Of a stretch of DNA of 64,000 nucleotides, positions 14,998-22,718 are shown piece after piece (position 1 is the first letter of the stretch; every line of letters starts with the position of its first letter). Where the stretch lies: NCBI RefSeq assembly GCF_003344625.1, contig NZ_QPKJ02000002.1, positions 310,001-374,000 on the forward strand, written 5' to 3'. The stretch is from Solirubrobacter deserti. GTDB lineage: Bacteria; Actinomycetota; Thermoleophilia; Solirubrobacterales; Solirubrobacteraceae. A program made the translations under genes and the position numbers. The notes beneath the pieces were generated by a model. The model had not been told where the DNA came from. It made no database searches and saw only the letters and a program-made list of their open reading frames with translations.

Positions 14998-16419
14998 CTA
15001 GGGGTTGGTCGTGGACAGCGTGAAGGTCAGCGTCCGCGAGTACGTGCCGGTGCGCAGCGCGTCGTTGGCGCCGATCGGCTGGGTGAACGTGACCGTCACC
15101 GGGTCGTTGGACACGGGCGCGGTCCAGGTCGACTTCGACAGAGAAACCTGCAGCGGCTGCGGCAGCGCGAACGCGCCGTTGGTCAGCGGGCCCGGGTTGT
15201 CGACGCTGAGCGTCGCGTCGCCGGCCGTCGAGATCACGTTCGCCGTGGCGGTCGTGGTGTAGGTGGCCGCGACGCCCGGGACGAACGGGCCGAGCGGCGC
15301 GGGGGTGCTGAGCGTGAGCGAGAGCGTTGCGGGGACGGTCGCCGAGACGTCGAGCGGGTTGGGCATGATGCGGCCGAGCACGCCTTCGCTCTCGCCCATC
15401 GGGCCCGCGGTGTAGTAGAGCCAGTTGCGCGGGCCGCTGTTGGCGTTGCCGTTGCCGAACTGCAGCGCCCACAGGCCGGGGAGGACGAGCGGGTCCCCGG
15501 CCGTGTTGTTGAGGAAGCCGCTGTGCGTCCAGGTGCCGTCCGGGTTCTCGTGGAAGGCGTTGATGCGCCCGCCGCCGAAGTTGCCGATCAGCAGGTCACC
15601 GGCGAACGCGCCGAAGTTCGCGTGTGCGAGCGCGGTGCCCCACGGCGCGTTGAGCACCCCGCCCGGGCTCGCGATGCGCGCGAGGAAGTTGCCGGACAGA
15701 TCGAACGCGTTCACCACGCCGAGGCCCGCGCCGCGCCGCTCGCGGTACGGGACCGCCGCCGGGTCGGCGGGCTGCTGGGCGTAGGTGACGATGATGCGGT
15801 TGCCGACGGTCTGCACGCCGTAGGCGCCGTAGCCCCCGGGGAGGTTCGGGTCCACGAACGCACCGGGCGCGTCGATCAGGCCCCACTGGGCGTTGACCAT
15901 GTCGATCCGGTTGTTGCGCAGGTCGGCGACGTACAGTCGCGGCGCGCCGGCGACCGTCGCCAGCGCCATCCCGGTGTAGACGGCGCCGGGACGGGTGAGC
16001 TGGCGCACGCCGTTGTTGTTGGGCACGCCGCCGCGCCACGAGTAGAGCTCACCGCCGAGCGTGCTGAAGATGAAGGCCGCGGGGTTACCGAGCGTGAGGA
16101 AGTTGCCCGCGCCCGCGCCGGTCGTGATGCCGGTCGGCCCGCCCGGCACGGTCACCACCGTGTTGTTGACGGCGCCGCTCGCGGGCACGATCGTCGAGGT
16201 GTTCGAGCGCTCGTTCGCCGGCCACCACGGCGACGTCGCGCTCGCCGCCAGGCCCCACGGGTTGCGCAGGTTCGGATCGGCTCGGTCCGCGGCGATCTTC
16301 GCCGTGTCGCTCGAGACGATGTTGTGCACGGCGTAGCGGTCGCTCGGCTGTGCGTGGGCGGCACTCGCCCATGCGAGCCCGGCCAGGATCACCGTCGCCG
16401 TCAGGCCCTTCTTGCGCAT
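14998..16419 (-). CDS. secreted TIGR03118-like propeller protein with shared C-terminal module
   Basis: 473 residues. The GGAGGAGGG site gives a leadered ATG at 16419. Signal peptide MRKKGLTATVILAGLAWASA-AHA. Residues ~25-360 match my memory of the TIGR03118 family (NIVSSDTAKIAADRADPNLR NPWGLA; VNAFDLSGNFLARI; FAGDLLIGNFGGGRINAF), a propeller of unknown function. The last ~105 residues (PATLSLTLSTPAPLGPFVPG ... RTGTYSRTLTFTLSTTNP) form the same beta module that ends the amidase at 4149-6941. The enzymatic role is unknown; binding or surface attachment is likely. Confidence 0.83.
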   Translation of the reverse strand: MRKKGLTATVILAGLAWASAAHAQPSDRYAVHNIVSSDTAKIAADRADPNLRNPWGLAASATSPWWPANERSNTSTIVPASGAVNNTVVTVPGGPTGITTGAGAGNFLTLGNPAAFIFSTLGGELYSWRGGVPNNNGVRQLTRPGAVYTGMALATVAGAPRLYVADLRNNRIDMVNAQWGLIDAPGAFVDPNLPGGYGAYGVQTVGNRIIVTYAQQPADPAAVPYRERRGAGLGVVNAFDLSGNFLARIASPGGVLNAPWGTALAHANFGAFAGDLLIGNFGGGRINAFHENPDGTWTHSGFLNNTAGDPLVLPGLWALQFGNGNANSGPRNWLYYTAGPMGESEGVLGRIMPNPLDVSATVPATLSLTLSTPAPLGPFVPGVAATYTTTATANVISTAGDATLSVDNPGPLTNGAFALPQPLQVSLSKSTWTAPVSNDPVTVTFTQPIGANDALRTGTYSRTLTFTLSTTNP

Positions 16420-16473
16420 CAGACCCTCCTCCTTGGCGTTCAGAGGGCAGTACGCGCGAAGGCGCGCGGACGT

Positions 16474-16722
16474 TCAGCTGGAGCTGACGCCCTGCAGGCG
16501 AATCCCGCGCGTGGTGTCCGCGCGCAGCGTCGTGGGGATCTTGCCGGGGTTCACCGGCTTGAGGTGCTCGCGCCGCTCGGGCCGCGGCGTCGTGTCCGCG
16601 CGTGCGGAGGCCGGACCGAGGAACGGCGCGCTGGAGGCGAGCGTCACGGCCGCCACAGCGGCGGGCAGCAGACGACGGAAGCGGCGGTCGGGGCGGCGCT
16701 GGTGCAGGGAGTCGTTCGTCAT
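16474..16722 (-). CDS. small secreted hypothetical protein
   Basis: 82 residues from ATG 16722. Basic N-terminus RRPDRRFRRLL then a hydrophobic run LPAAVAAVTLASSAPFL ending ASARA, a good signal peptide. The mature peptide is only about 38 residues, Pro/Arg/Thr-rich (DTTPRPERREHLKPVNPGK), without cysteines. Not recognised. The divergent region upstream carries a perfect 25-bp palindrome, which may control this gene, the small gene at 16941, or both. Confidence 0.55.
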   Translation of the reverse strand: MTNDSLHQRRPDRRFRRLLPAAVAAVTLASSAPFLGPASARADTTPRPERREHLKPVNPGKIPTTLRADTTRGIRLQGVSSS

Positions 16723-16777
16723 GTGGCCAGCTTCGGCGCCGCGCGTGGGAAGAACCTGCGTGAAGCCTGGGAGTTTC

Positions 16778-16802
16778 CTAAAGAGGGACAGTCCCTCTTT
16801 AG
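16778..16802. promoter_or_regulatory. perfect 25-bp palindrome between divergent small genes
   Basis: Arms CTAAAGAGGGAC (16778-16789) and GTCCCTCTTTAG (16791-16802) around one central A. Its AT-containing outer part is conspicuous in this GC-rich DNA. The core is echoed by GTCCCTGGGAC at 16824-16834. There is no T-run on either side, so a terminator is less likely than an operator for a dimeric regulator. No regulator gene adjoins it. Confidence 0.6.
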
Positions 16803-16940
16803 CAACAGATGTCGCGTTTTGAGGTCCCTGGGACGGACCGTTGGTCGAGGGGCGTGCGCGCACTGGACTCCCCCCGGCTGGGGGGTCCTGCCCCGGGCAA
16901 CCGCGAAACCGCCGGGGGGTGCTTCATGTTGTGAAGGGTG

Positions 16941-17105
16941 ATGGCTCACGAGACTCCCCACCAGGCGCCGTCCACGACTGACGTGCCGCCGTTCCCCCAC
17001 CACCTTGCACTCGCGCCGACCTCGCTCGAGGCCGCGGACCGATTGAACGCCGACCCGCCCGCCGCTGCGCCGCGCTGGCAGCCCGAGGAAGGCGACTTCA
17101 GCTGA
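16941..17105 (+). CDS. 54-residue hypothetical peptide
   Basis: ATG 16941 follows GAAGGG at a good ribosome-binding distance. The peptide begins MAHETPHQAPSTTDVPPFPHH and ends PRWQPEEGDFS. Third codon positions are about 85% G/C, like real genes here. No membrane segment or cysteine; rich in Pro, His, Ala and Asp. Its stop overlaps the 3' end of the convergent flavin dehydrogenase by eight bases. Not recognised. It could be a small structural or precursor peptide, but there is no maturation enzyme nearby apart from the hydroxy-acid dehydrogenase. Confidence 0.45.
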   Translation: MAHETPHQAPSTTDVPPFPHHLALAPTSLEAADRLNADPPAAAPRWQPEEGDFS

Positions 17106-18318
17106 CCGCGTCGCGGCCGATCTCGGCCGCCCGCGGGTACCCGGCGAGCGCGAGCGCCACGCGCAGCTCGGCCTCCAGGATCGAGAACGCGCGGCGGGCG
17201 CCCGCCTCGCCGGCGGCGCCCAGCCCGTACATCAGCGCCCGCCCGATCAGCACCGCGCGGGCCCCGAGCGCGAGCGCCTTGACGATGTCCGTGCCGCGCC
17301 GGATGCCGCTGTCGAGGTAGACCTCCGCGCGGCCTGAGACGGCGTCCGCGATCGCGGGCAGCGCCTCGATGGCCGCGGCCGCGCCGTCGAGCTGGCGCCC
17401 GCCGTGGTTAGAGACCACGATCGCGTCGGCGCCGTGCTCGACGCAGCGCAGTGCGTCGTCGGCGCGCATGACGCCCTTGACGATCACCGGCCCCTTCCAG
17501 CGGGAGCGCAGGTCGGCGAGATCGTCCCAGGTCACGGTCGGGTCGAACGAGCGGTTGACGGCGCTGGCCAGCGTGGCGGTCGCCGACCCCTCCCAGCCGA
17601 GATTGGCCGGCACCATCCGTGGGTGGGCGACGAAGCCGGCGCTCCAGCGCGGGTGCGTGACGCCTTGCGCGAGCGTCTTGAGGGAGATCCGGGGCGGGAC
17701 CGAGAAGCCGTTGCGCACGTCGCGCTCGCGCACCCCCGCGACCTGCACGTCGACGGTCAGCATCAGCGCCTCGTAGCCGTGCTCGGCCGCGCGCGCCAGC
17801 AGCGAGTCCACGAGCCCGCGGTCGCTCATCACGTACAGCTGGAACCAGCGCCGCCCGTCCGAAGCCGCCGCGACCTCCTCGATCGTGCACGACGCCATCG
17901 TCGAGAGCGTCGTGATCGTCCCGGCGGCGTGCGCGGCCCGCGCGATCGCCATCTCACCCTCCGGGTGCTGGAGCCCGGTCAGCCCGGTCGGCGCGGCGAT
18001 GATCGGCAGCGCGATTTCCCCGCCGAGCACGCTCGTGCGCAGGTCGATCTCCGACACGTCCGTGAGCGCCTTCGGGTGCAGCGTGACGTCCTCGAAGGCG
18101 CTGATGTTGCGCCGCGCCGTCACCTCGTCCCAGGCGGCGCCGTCCGCGTAGTCGAAGATCGGCCTCGGCACGGAGCGCTTCGCGGCCGCGCGCAACTCGG
18201 CGATCGTGCGGCAGCGCGCCGCGCGGCCCTCGTCCGACAACCGCTGCCGCACACGCCCGGGAGCGGTGGCCAGGTCGGCCCGCAGTTGCTGCGCGGCGAG
18301 GTCGAGGAGCGCGTTCAC
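17098..18318 (-). CDS. FMN-dependent alpha-hydroxy-acid dehydrogenase (LldD/lactate oxidase family)
   Basis: 406 residues, GTG start at 18318. TIM-barrel FMN enzyme: RRNISAFEDVTLHPKALTD, PIIAAPTGLTGLQHPEGE, TLSTMASCTIEEV, FQLYVMSDRG, the catalytic VVSNHGGRQLDGA with its His, and YLDSGIRRGTDIVKALALGA for phosphate binding. The family oxidises L-lactate, glycolate or mandelate; the precise acid is not readable. Slightly longer than lactate oxidases because of an N-terminal ~40-residue helical extension. A mycofactocin-type MftD is a relative, but no other mycofactocin gene is present. Confidence 0.85.
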   Translation of the reverse strand: MNALLDLAAQQLRADLATAPGRVRQRLSDEGRAARCRTIAELRAAAKRSVPRPIFDYADGAAWDEVTARRNISAFEDVTLHPKALTDVSEIDLRTSVLGGEIALPIIAAPTGLTGLQHPEGEMAIARAAHAAGTITTLSTMASCTIEEVAAASDGRRWFQLYVMSDRGLVDSLLARAAEHGYEALMLTVDVQVAGVRERDVRNGFSVPPRISLKTLAQGVTHPRWSAGFVAHPRMVPANLGWEGSATATLASAVNRSFDPTVTWDDLADLRSRWKGPVIVKGVMRADDALRCVEHGADAIVVSNHGGRQLDGAAAAIEALPAIADAVSGRAEVYLDSGIRRGTDIVKALALGARAVLIGRALMYGLGAAGEAGARRAFSILEAELRVALALAGYPRAAEIGRDAVS

Positions 18319-18339
18319 ACCCGCCTCATACCCGGATCC

Positions 18340-20253
18340 TCAGCGCACGCGCACGAACCGGCGCTCCTCACCGAGCAGCGTTGCGACCCAGCGCACGCCC
18401 TGCGCGGGAAGGCTGACCGTGAACTGACGGCGGCCCGAAGACCCGATCAACGACGACGTCATCGTCAACGGCTCGACGTTGCCGCGCCGGTCGAACCCGC
18501 CCACGGCGAAGAACGCTCCATCCGGCAGCTTGAACTCCGAACGCACGGTCACGCGGATGCGGGACCCGCGCCGCTCCGCGCGCACGGCGTCGACCCGCAA
18601 CAGCCGGTACTGGCGGCGGCCGTGGAGCCGATAGGTGGTGGTCCAGGTCCGGCTGCGGCGCCCGTCGAGCGCGCCGACGGTGAACCGCACCCGCACGGGA
18701 CCCACCCGCCGCGGCGCGACGAAGTCCCGAAGCCGCAGACGACCAGAGCGGGCGGACGTCAGACGGGCGGAATCCTCGTACGCGTGCCGGTTGATCACCT
18801 GGGCGCGGATCTCGCACGGCCCGCTGCAGCGGAACGGCAGGACGAGGTCGCCGGTGACGCGGCTGGGCGGCGGCGTCACGCGCACATCGGGAATCGGCGT
18901 GGTGTCGGCGGGCGCATCCGTCAGCAGCCGCAGGCGGTGGGCGTTGCGCATGTCGGGCGCGTCGATCCACGCGAGCGCGACCTTGCCGTCGGCGAGCGGC
19001 ACCGGGAACGCGTCCCAGGCGTCGCTGAGCTCACCGCCGACGGTCTGCCGCACGCCGGTCCCCGGGCCGAGCGGAAACGTCAACAGGTTGGCGGCGCGCG
19101 TGTGCCCGCGTGGGCCGGACCAGCCCAACAGAGCGATACCGTGCGCGATCGACGCGTTCACGCGGGCGCCGCCGAAGCCCCAGGTGTCGGCGGGCAAGGG
19201 CTGCGTGGCGCCGACCACCGCCGTCCAGACGTCGTACTCGAGGCGCCGGTCCGCCGAGGCGGCGGGCAACTCCGAGCTGAAGGCGCCGCCGCCGCGACGG
19301 ATGGCGGCGCTCACGCCGCCGAGCCCGGTGCCGCTCCAGGCGATCATCGCCTGGCCGTCCGGCCCGAGCGCCGTCGCCGCGCGTGTGCCCAGCGGGTCAT
19401 TGACGTTCGCGACGGTCGCGGGCACTCCGAATGGCGTCCCGGCGGTGCGCTCGAGCACGCGCACACGCCGCGGGTCCGCCAGCGCGAGCAGGGCGCGTCC
19501 GTCGGGCGTCATCGCGAGCGCGCCGGTGGAGTAGCCGGTCTGCTCGCCGACGGTCACCGGGGTGCCGAACGCGCCGGTCGCCGGCGCGATCGCGACCTTG
19601 ACGTCCGTGCGATGCGGCGGGCGCTCCGGCGGCAGGCCGCTCCAGGCGACGACCGCCTCACCGCCGTTCGCGATCCCAGCCGCGAACCAGCCGGTCTCAC
19701 CTGACGCCCGGGCCGGCTCATCCGGACGGTCCGCGAGCCTCACCGGGGTGCCGAACGCGCCGCCGGCGAGGCGGCGGGCCGCGTACAACACGTCCCTGCG
19801 GCCTTCGCCTCCCTGCTCCCAGACGACGAGCGCGTCGCCCGCCTCAGACACCGCCACCGCAGCGCGGCCGCTCTGGAGGTAGCCGCCACCCGGGAAGCGC
19901 GTCGGCTCGCCCCACGTGCCGCCCGGCGCGCGGAGGTACGCGAGCGTGCCGCTGTCGCCGGGGACGGCGAGCACCGCGGCGCCGTTGGGCTGGGAAGCCG
20001 CGACCGCGCAGCCCGCGACCGGGTGGTCGAACTGGATCGTGTGCCCGCGCTGCAGCCTTGTCTGCGTCGCGCTGACGAGCTGAACCGCCTCCCGGTTGGC
20101 CGAGCCGGTCGTGACGACGATCTCGCCCGGGAAGCCGGTGGGCGCCTCGCAGCCCGGCCGGACGCCGGTCACGGTGAGCGGGGGCACCTCGGCGGCGGAC
20201 GCAGAGACCGGTGCGACAAAGGCCATAAGAACGGCGAGGCTAAGTGCGCGCAT
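18340..20253 (-). CDS. large secreted propeller-like protein
   Basis: 637 residues with signal peptide LSLAVLMAFVAPVSASA. Residues ~25-440 consist of repeats of about 55-60 residues, each with a strand pattern such as AVAVSEAGDALVVWEQGG, GGEAVVAWSGLPPE, PDGRALLALADP, GPDGQAMIAWSGTG and DGKVALAWIDAPD. This is a beta-propeller of sialidase/Asp-box-like texture. The C-terminal ~190 residues are an Arg-rich beta domain (LVLPFRCSGPCEIRAQVINR; VRVRFTVGALDGRRSRTW). I cannot name a family. Lies 21 bases downstream-adjacent to the dehydrogenase gene, same strand. Confidence 0.75.
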   Translation of the reverse strand: MRALSLAVLMAFVAPVSASAAEVPPLTVTGVRPGCEAPTGFPGEIVVTTGSANREAVQLVSATQTRLQRGHTIQFDHPVAGCAVAASQPNGAAVLAVPGDSGTLAYLRAPGGTWGEPTRFPGGGYLQSGRAAVAVSEAGDALVVWEQGGEGRRDVLYAARRLAGGAFGTPVRLADRPDEPARASGETGWFAAGIANGGEAVVAWSGLPPERPPHRTDVKVAIAPATGAFGTPVTVGEQTGYSTGALAMTPDGRALLALADPRRVRVLERTAGTPFGVPATVANVNDPLGTRAATALGPDGQAMIAWSGTGLGGVSAAIRRGGGAFSSELPAASADRRLEYDVWTAVVGATQPLPADTWGFGGARVNASIAHGIALLGWSGPRGHTRAANLLTFPLGPGTGVRQTVGGELSDAWDAFPVPLADGKVALAWIDAPDMRNAHRLRLLTDAPADTTPIPDVRVTPPPSRVTGDLVLPFRCSGPCEIRAQVINRHAYEDSARLTSARSGRLRLRDFVAPRRVGPVRVRFTVGALDGRRSRTWTTTYRLHGRRQYRLLRVDAVRAERRGSRIRVTVRSEFKLPDGAFFAVGGFDRRGNVEPLTMTSSLIGSSGRRQFTVSLPAQGVRWVATLLGEERRFVRVR

Positions 20254-20262
20254 GTGGCGCCG

Positions 20263-20268
20263 AGGGTA
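20263..20268 (-). promoter_or_regulatory. -10-like TACCCT before the large propeller gene
   Basis: On the minus strand TACCCT ends 9 bases before the ATG at 20253. Consistent with the leaderless pattern seen across the window. Confidence 0.4.
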
Positions 20269-20287
20269 GTGAGCGGCGCCGTGCCAT

Positions 20288-20335
20288 AAGTTGCCAACTT
20301 GGAAACTGATGCCCTACGCTTTCCGTCATGGAAAG
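20288..20335 (+). promoter_or_regulatory. promoter with inverted repeats before the membrane protein/winged-helix pair
   Basis: TTGCCA (20291-20296), an 18-base spacer and TACGCT (20315-20320) form a promoter that would start transcription at the ATG 20328. AAGTT-GCC-AACTT (20288-20300) overlaps the -35, and CTTTCC-GTCAT-GGAAAG (20319-20335) spans the start codon. Both look like operator sites, possibly for the winged-helix protein encoded second in this unit. Confidence 0.55.
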
Positions 20336-20780
20336 TTATCGAGAGGCCCTTGCCGTCGCGGAGCGCGCCGGAGCCGCGCCGTACATCGACTATCCGGCGA
20401 CGCCGAAGTGGTATCCGGCCGCCGCCGGCGCCTGGTTCGCGGCGCTGATCCTGGCGTGTCATGGCGCGTCCGAGCGCCCGGCGGTCTTCATCCCGCTGCT
20501 GGTGGCGCTGATCGGCGCCGAGTTTGCGTTCATCGCCTGGTACCGCCGCCGCTGGCAGACGTGGCCGTCGCTGCGCCACGCGCCGAAGGAGATTGCATCC
20601 GCCTACCGGCGCTACTTCCTCGTCGTCGTGCCGGCGTTCGCGGCCGGCATCGCGCTCTACGCGTTCGTGGGGCCGTTCGTGGCCGCCGCGTTCGCGTTCG
20701 TGGTGGTCACGGCCGGGCTCGCGGCCTACGAGCGCCTGTACCGCGACGCGGCCGACGCGACACGGCGCCGGCTGGCATGA
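20328..20780 (+). CDS. four-helix membrane protein
   Basis: 150 residues. Four predicted spans: about 32-47 (WFAALILACHG), 53-71 (AVFIPLLVALIGAEFAFIAW), 97-112 (YFLVVVPAFAAGIALYAFV) and 115-133 (FVAAAFAFVVVTAGLAAY). Charged N- and C-termini suggest both ends are inside. Family not recognised. Its stop overlaps the start of a winged-helix regulator (ATGA). Membrane-protein/PadR- or MarR-like pairs of this kind are common in actinobacteria, where the regulator usually controls the operon. Confidence 0.72.
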   Translation: MESYREALAVAERAGAAPYIDYPATPKWYPAAAGAWFAALILACHGASERPAVFIPLLVALIGAEFAFIAWYRRRWQTWPSLRHAPKEIASAYRRYFLVVVPAFAAGIALYAFVGPFVAAAFAFVVVTAGLAAYERLYRDAADATRRRLA

Positions 20781-21073
20781 CGATCGAGCTCACCGGACTC
20801 GACCCGGTGATCCACGCGCCCAAGCGCCTGGCGGCGATGGCGATCCTCGCCAACGCCCAGAGCGCCGACTTCGGCTTCCTGCGCGCGCAGCTCGACATCG
20901 CGGACTCGGACCTGTCCAAGCAGATGGCGACGCTCGAGAAGGCCGGGTACGTGACCGTGCGCAAGAGCGGCCACGGGCGCGGCGGCGTGACCACCTATCG
21001 CATCACCAAAGCGGGCAAGGCCGCGTTCCAGCGCCACGTCGCGACTTTGCGCGCGATCACGGAAGGCGCATAG
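20777..21073 (+). CDS. small winged-helix transcriptional regulator
   Basis: 98 residues, a bare winged helix: AMAILANAQSADFGFLRAQL, recognition helix SDSDLSKQMATLEKAGYV, wing KSGHGRGGVTTYRITKAGK. It fits the MarR-like HTH_27 group that also covers small regulators paired with membrane proteins. No ligand domain. Translationally coupled to the preceding membrane protein; inverted repeats at 20288-20335 are candidate autoregulatory sites. Its TAG stop lies within the -10-like box of the next gene. Confidence 0.8.
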   Translation: MTIELTGLDPVIHAPKRLAAMAILANAQSADFGFLRAQLDIADSDLSKQMATLEKAGYVTVRKSGHGRGGVTTYRITKAGKAAFQRHVATLRAITEGA

Positions 21074-21076
21074 GAT
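21071..21076 (+). promoter_or_regulatory. -10-like TAGGAT before the CFI-box protein
   Basis: TAGGAT ends 6 bases before ATG 21083 and its TAG doubles as the stop codon of the regulator gene. Predicts an internal leaderless start. Confidence 0.4.
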
Positions 21077-21082
21077 CGCCCC

Positions 21083-21436
21083 ATGAGCTCCAAGCGGCGC
21101 AAGCAGCAGCACCACTTCCACATCGGCCGCAAGAAGAAGCGCAAGCGCGACCGCTTCGACAGCGACTGCTGCTGCATCGTGGGCGAGGTGTTCGACGGCC
21201 CGTGCTTCGTCGCGACCGCCGCGCACGGCAGCGCGGCGGCCGAGCCGGTCCGGACGCTGCGCGCATACCGCGATCAGCGGCTCGCGCGCAGCTATCCAGG
21301 GCGCGTGTTCACGAAGGTCTACTACCGCTACGGCCGCTACGGCGCGCGCTTGCTCCGCGCCTTCCCGGTGTTCAGGCCGCTCGTGCGGCTCGCGTTGCGC
21401 CCGCTCGTGGCCTACGCGCGCACGCGGGTTCGCTAG
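21083..21436 (+). CDS. CFI-box domain protein
   Basis: 117 residues. A very basic start (SSKRRKQQHHFHIGRKKKRK) leads to a Cys cluster DSDCCCIVGEVFDGPCF and then CFVATAAHGS, followed by VRTLRAYRDQRLARSYPGRV and YYRYGRYGARLLRAFP. This matches what I recall as the CFI-box-CTERM domain, usually found at the C-terminus of larger proteins. Here it is essentially the whole protein behind a basic, His-rich tail. Function of the domain is unknown. Its end overlaps the convergent methyltransferase by four bases. Confidence 0.65.
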   Translation: MSSKRRKQQHHFHIGRKKKRKRDRFDSDCCCIVGEVFDGPCFVATAAHGSAAAEPVRTLRAYRDQRLARSYPGRVFTKVYYRYGRYGARLLRAFPVFRPLVRLALRPLVAYARTRVR

Positions 21437-22491
21437 CGCGCTTCCAGCACCATGTTGAGCGGGGTCTCGGCCACGCGCCGCACCTGCTCGAAGCCGGCCT
21501 CGCGCAGGACCGCCGCGATCGCGGCCTCGCCGGCCTGCGTGCCAAGCCCGGCGCGGCCCGGCTGGGACAGCGAGCCCGGGGTGCAGCACATGGTCGAGAA
21601 GCCGTAGTACATGCGCCCGACCGGGTTCAGGTTGTCCTCGACCGTGTCGCCCGCGACCGGCTCCACGAGCACGCAGGTGCCGCCCGGCGCGAGCGCGGCG
21701 CGCGCCTGGCGGGCCGCGGCGAGCGGGTCGCCGAGGTCGTGGAAGGAGTCGAAGAACGCGACCACGTCGAAGCCGGTGCCCGTGTAGTCGGCGGCGCCGG
21801 CGACCTCGAACGTGACGCGGTCGGCGACCCCGGCGTGCTCGGCCCGGCGCCGCGCGATCTCGATCGAGCCCGCGTGGTAGTCGAACCCGACGAAGCGCGA
21901 GGCGGGGTAGGCCTGCGCGAGCAGGATGGTTGAGGCGCCGTGGCCGCAGCCGACGTCGGCGACGTACGCACCCGCCTCGAGCTTGTCCACGACGCCGTCG
22001 AGCGCCGGCAGCCACTCGGCCACCAGGTGCGTGCGGTACGCGACCGCGAACGCGCGCTCGGTGCCGTGCCAGAGGTCGTGCGAGTGCTCGTGCCAGCCGA
22101 CGCCGCCGCCGTCGACGAAGCGCTCGGCCAGCGCCTTGCGCACGCCGACGACGGCGTTCGCGGACTGGAACGAGCCCGTCGCCAGGAACGGCGAGGTCTC
22201 GTCCGCCAGCACGAGCGCATGCTCGAGCGGCAGGGAGTAGCGGCCGTCGGCGTACTCGACGTAGCCGGACGCGGCCTGGACGTTGAGCCACTCGCGCACG
22301 TAGCGCTCCAGCGTGCCCGTGCGGCTCGCCAGCTCGGCGGGGGAGACCGGCTCGCCGTCGGCCATCGCGCGGTACAGGCCCAGCTCGTCGCCGAGCGTGA
22401 CCAGCGCGACGTTCATGGCCGCGCCGATCTCGGTGGCCACGAGCCCGAAGAACGCCTCGAGCTTGGCCTCGTCGATGTTCGTCGTGGCCAT
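21433..22491 (-). CDS. SAM-dependent methyltransferase with N-terminal winged helix
   Basis: 352 residues from ATG 22491. An N-terminal helix-turn-helix-like dimerisation part (ALVTLGDELGLYRAMADG, SPAELASRTGTLERYVREWL) precedes a class I methyltransferase core: VADVGCGHGASTILLAQAY (motif I), RFVGFDYHAGSIEIAR, FDVVAFFDSFHDLGDP and GGTCVLVEPVAGD. This layout is that of O-methyltransferase-like or Rv2258c-type enzymes. The substrate is unknown. Lies two bases after the gene upstream, with which it forms a unit. Confidence 0.8.
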   Translation of the reverse strand: MATTNIDEAKLEAFFGLVATEIGAAMNVALVTLGDELGLYRAMADGEPVSPAELASRTGTLERYVREWLNVQAASGYVEYADGRYSLPLEHALVLADETSPFLATGSFQSANAVVGVRKALAERFVDGGGVGWHEHSHDLWHGTERAFAVAYRTHLVAEWLPALDGVVDKLEAGAYVADVGCGHGASTILLAQAYPASRFVGFDYHAGSIEIARRRAEHAGVADRVTFEVAGAADYTGTGFDVVAFFDSFHDLGDPLAAARQARAALAPGGTCVLVEPVAGDTVEDNLNPVGRMYYGFSTMCCTPGSLSQPGRAGLGTQAGEAAIAAVLREAGFEQVRRVAETPLNMVLEAR

Positions 22492-22493
22492 GC

Positions 22494-22718
22494 TCAGGCC
22501 TCGCACTGGCGGTAGTACTTGGGCCACGCGTACTCGTTCCACCAGTACGACGCGGCCTCCCAGCCGAAGAACCGCTCGATGATGCGGAACTCGCGCTCGA
22601 TGCGCTCCAGCTTGCGGTCGCAGCGGTCGGGATGAGCGGCCATGGCGGGCGACGCGACACCCAGGGTCGCGGTCGCGATCAGGGAGGCGAGGACGGCTCG
22701 CCGGCGATTCCGTGTCAT
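22494..22718 (-). CDS. small secreted aromatic-rich protein
   Basis: 74 residues from ATG 22718; ATG 22727 is a near alternative. Signal peptide RRRAVLASLIATATLGVASP-AMA. The mature ~46 residues hold two cysteines and many aromatics (RFFGWEAASYWWNEYAWPKY), so a small disulfide-bonded exported peptide is likely. Family not recognised. Two bases separate it from the methyltransferase gene, implying one transcript. Confidence 0.6.
   Translation of the reverse strand: MTRNRRRAVLASLIATATLGVASPAMAAHPDRCDRKLERIEREFRIIERFFGWEAASYWWNEYAWPKYYRQCEA

Noticed and set aside
13300..16941. A very long plus-strand open frame (over 1200 codons)
   Set aside because: It is antisense to at least five genes with clear family motifs, has low-complexity Arg/Ala/Gly-rich translation, and is an artefact of the high GC content.
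16941..18318. Mycofactocin- or PQQ-like peptide system (small peptide beside an LldD/MftD relative)
   Set aside because: The peptide lacks the conserved C-terminal core of MftA, genes are convergent, and no radical-SAM or chaperone gene is present.
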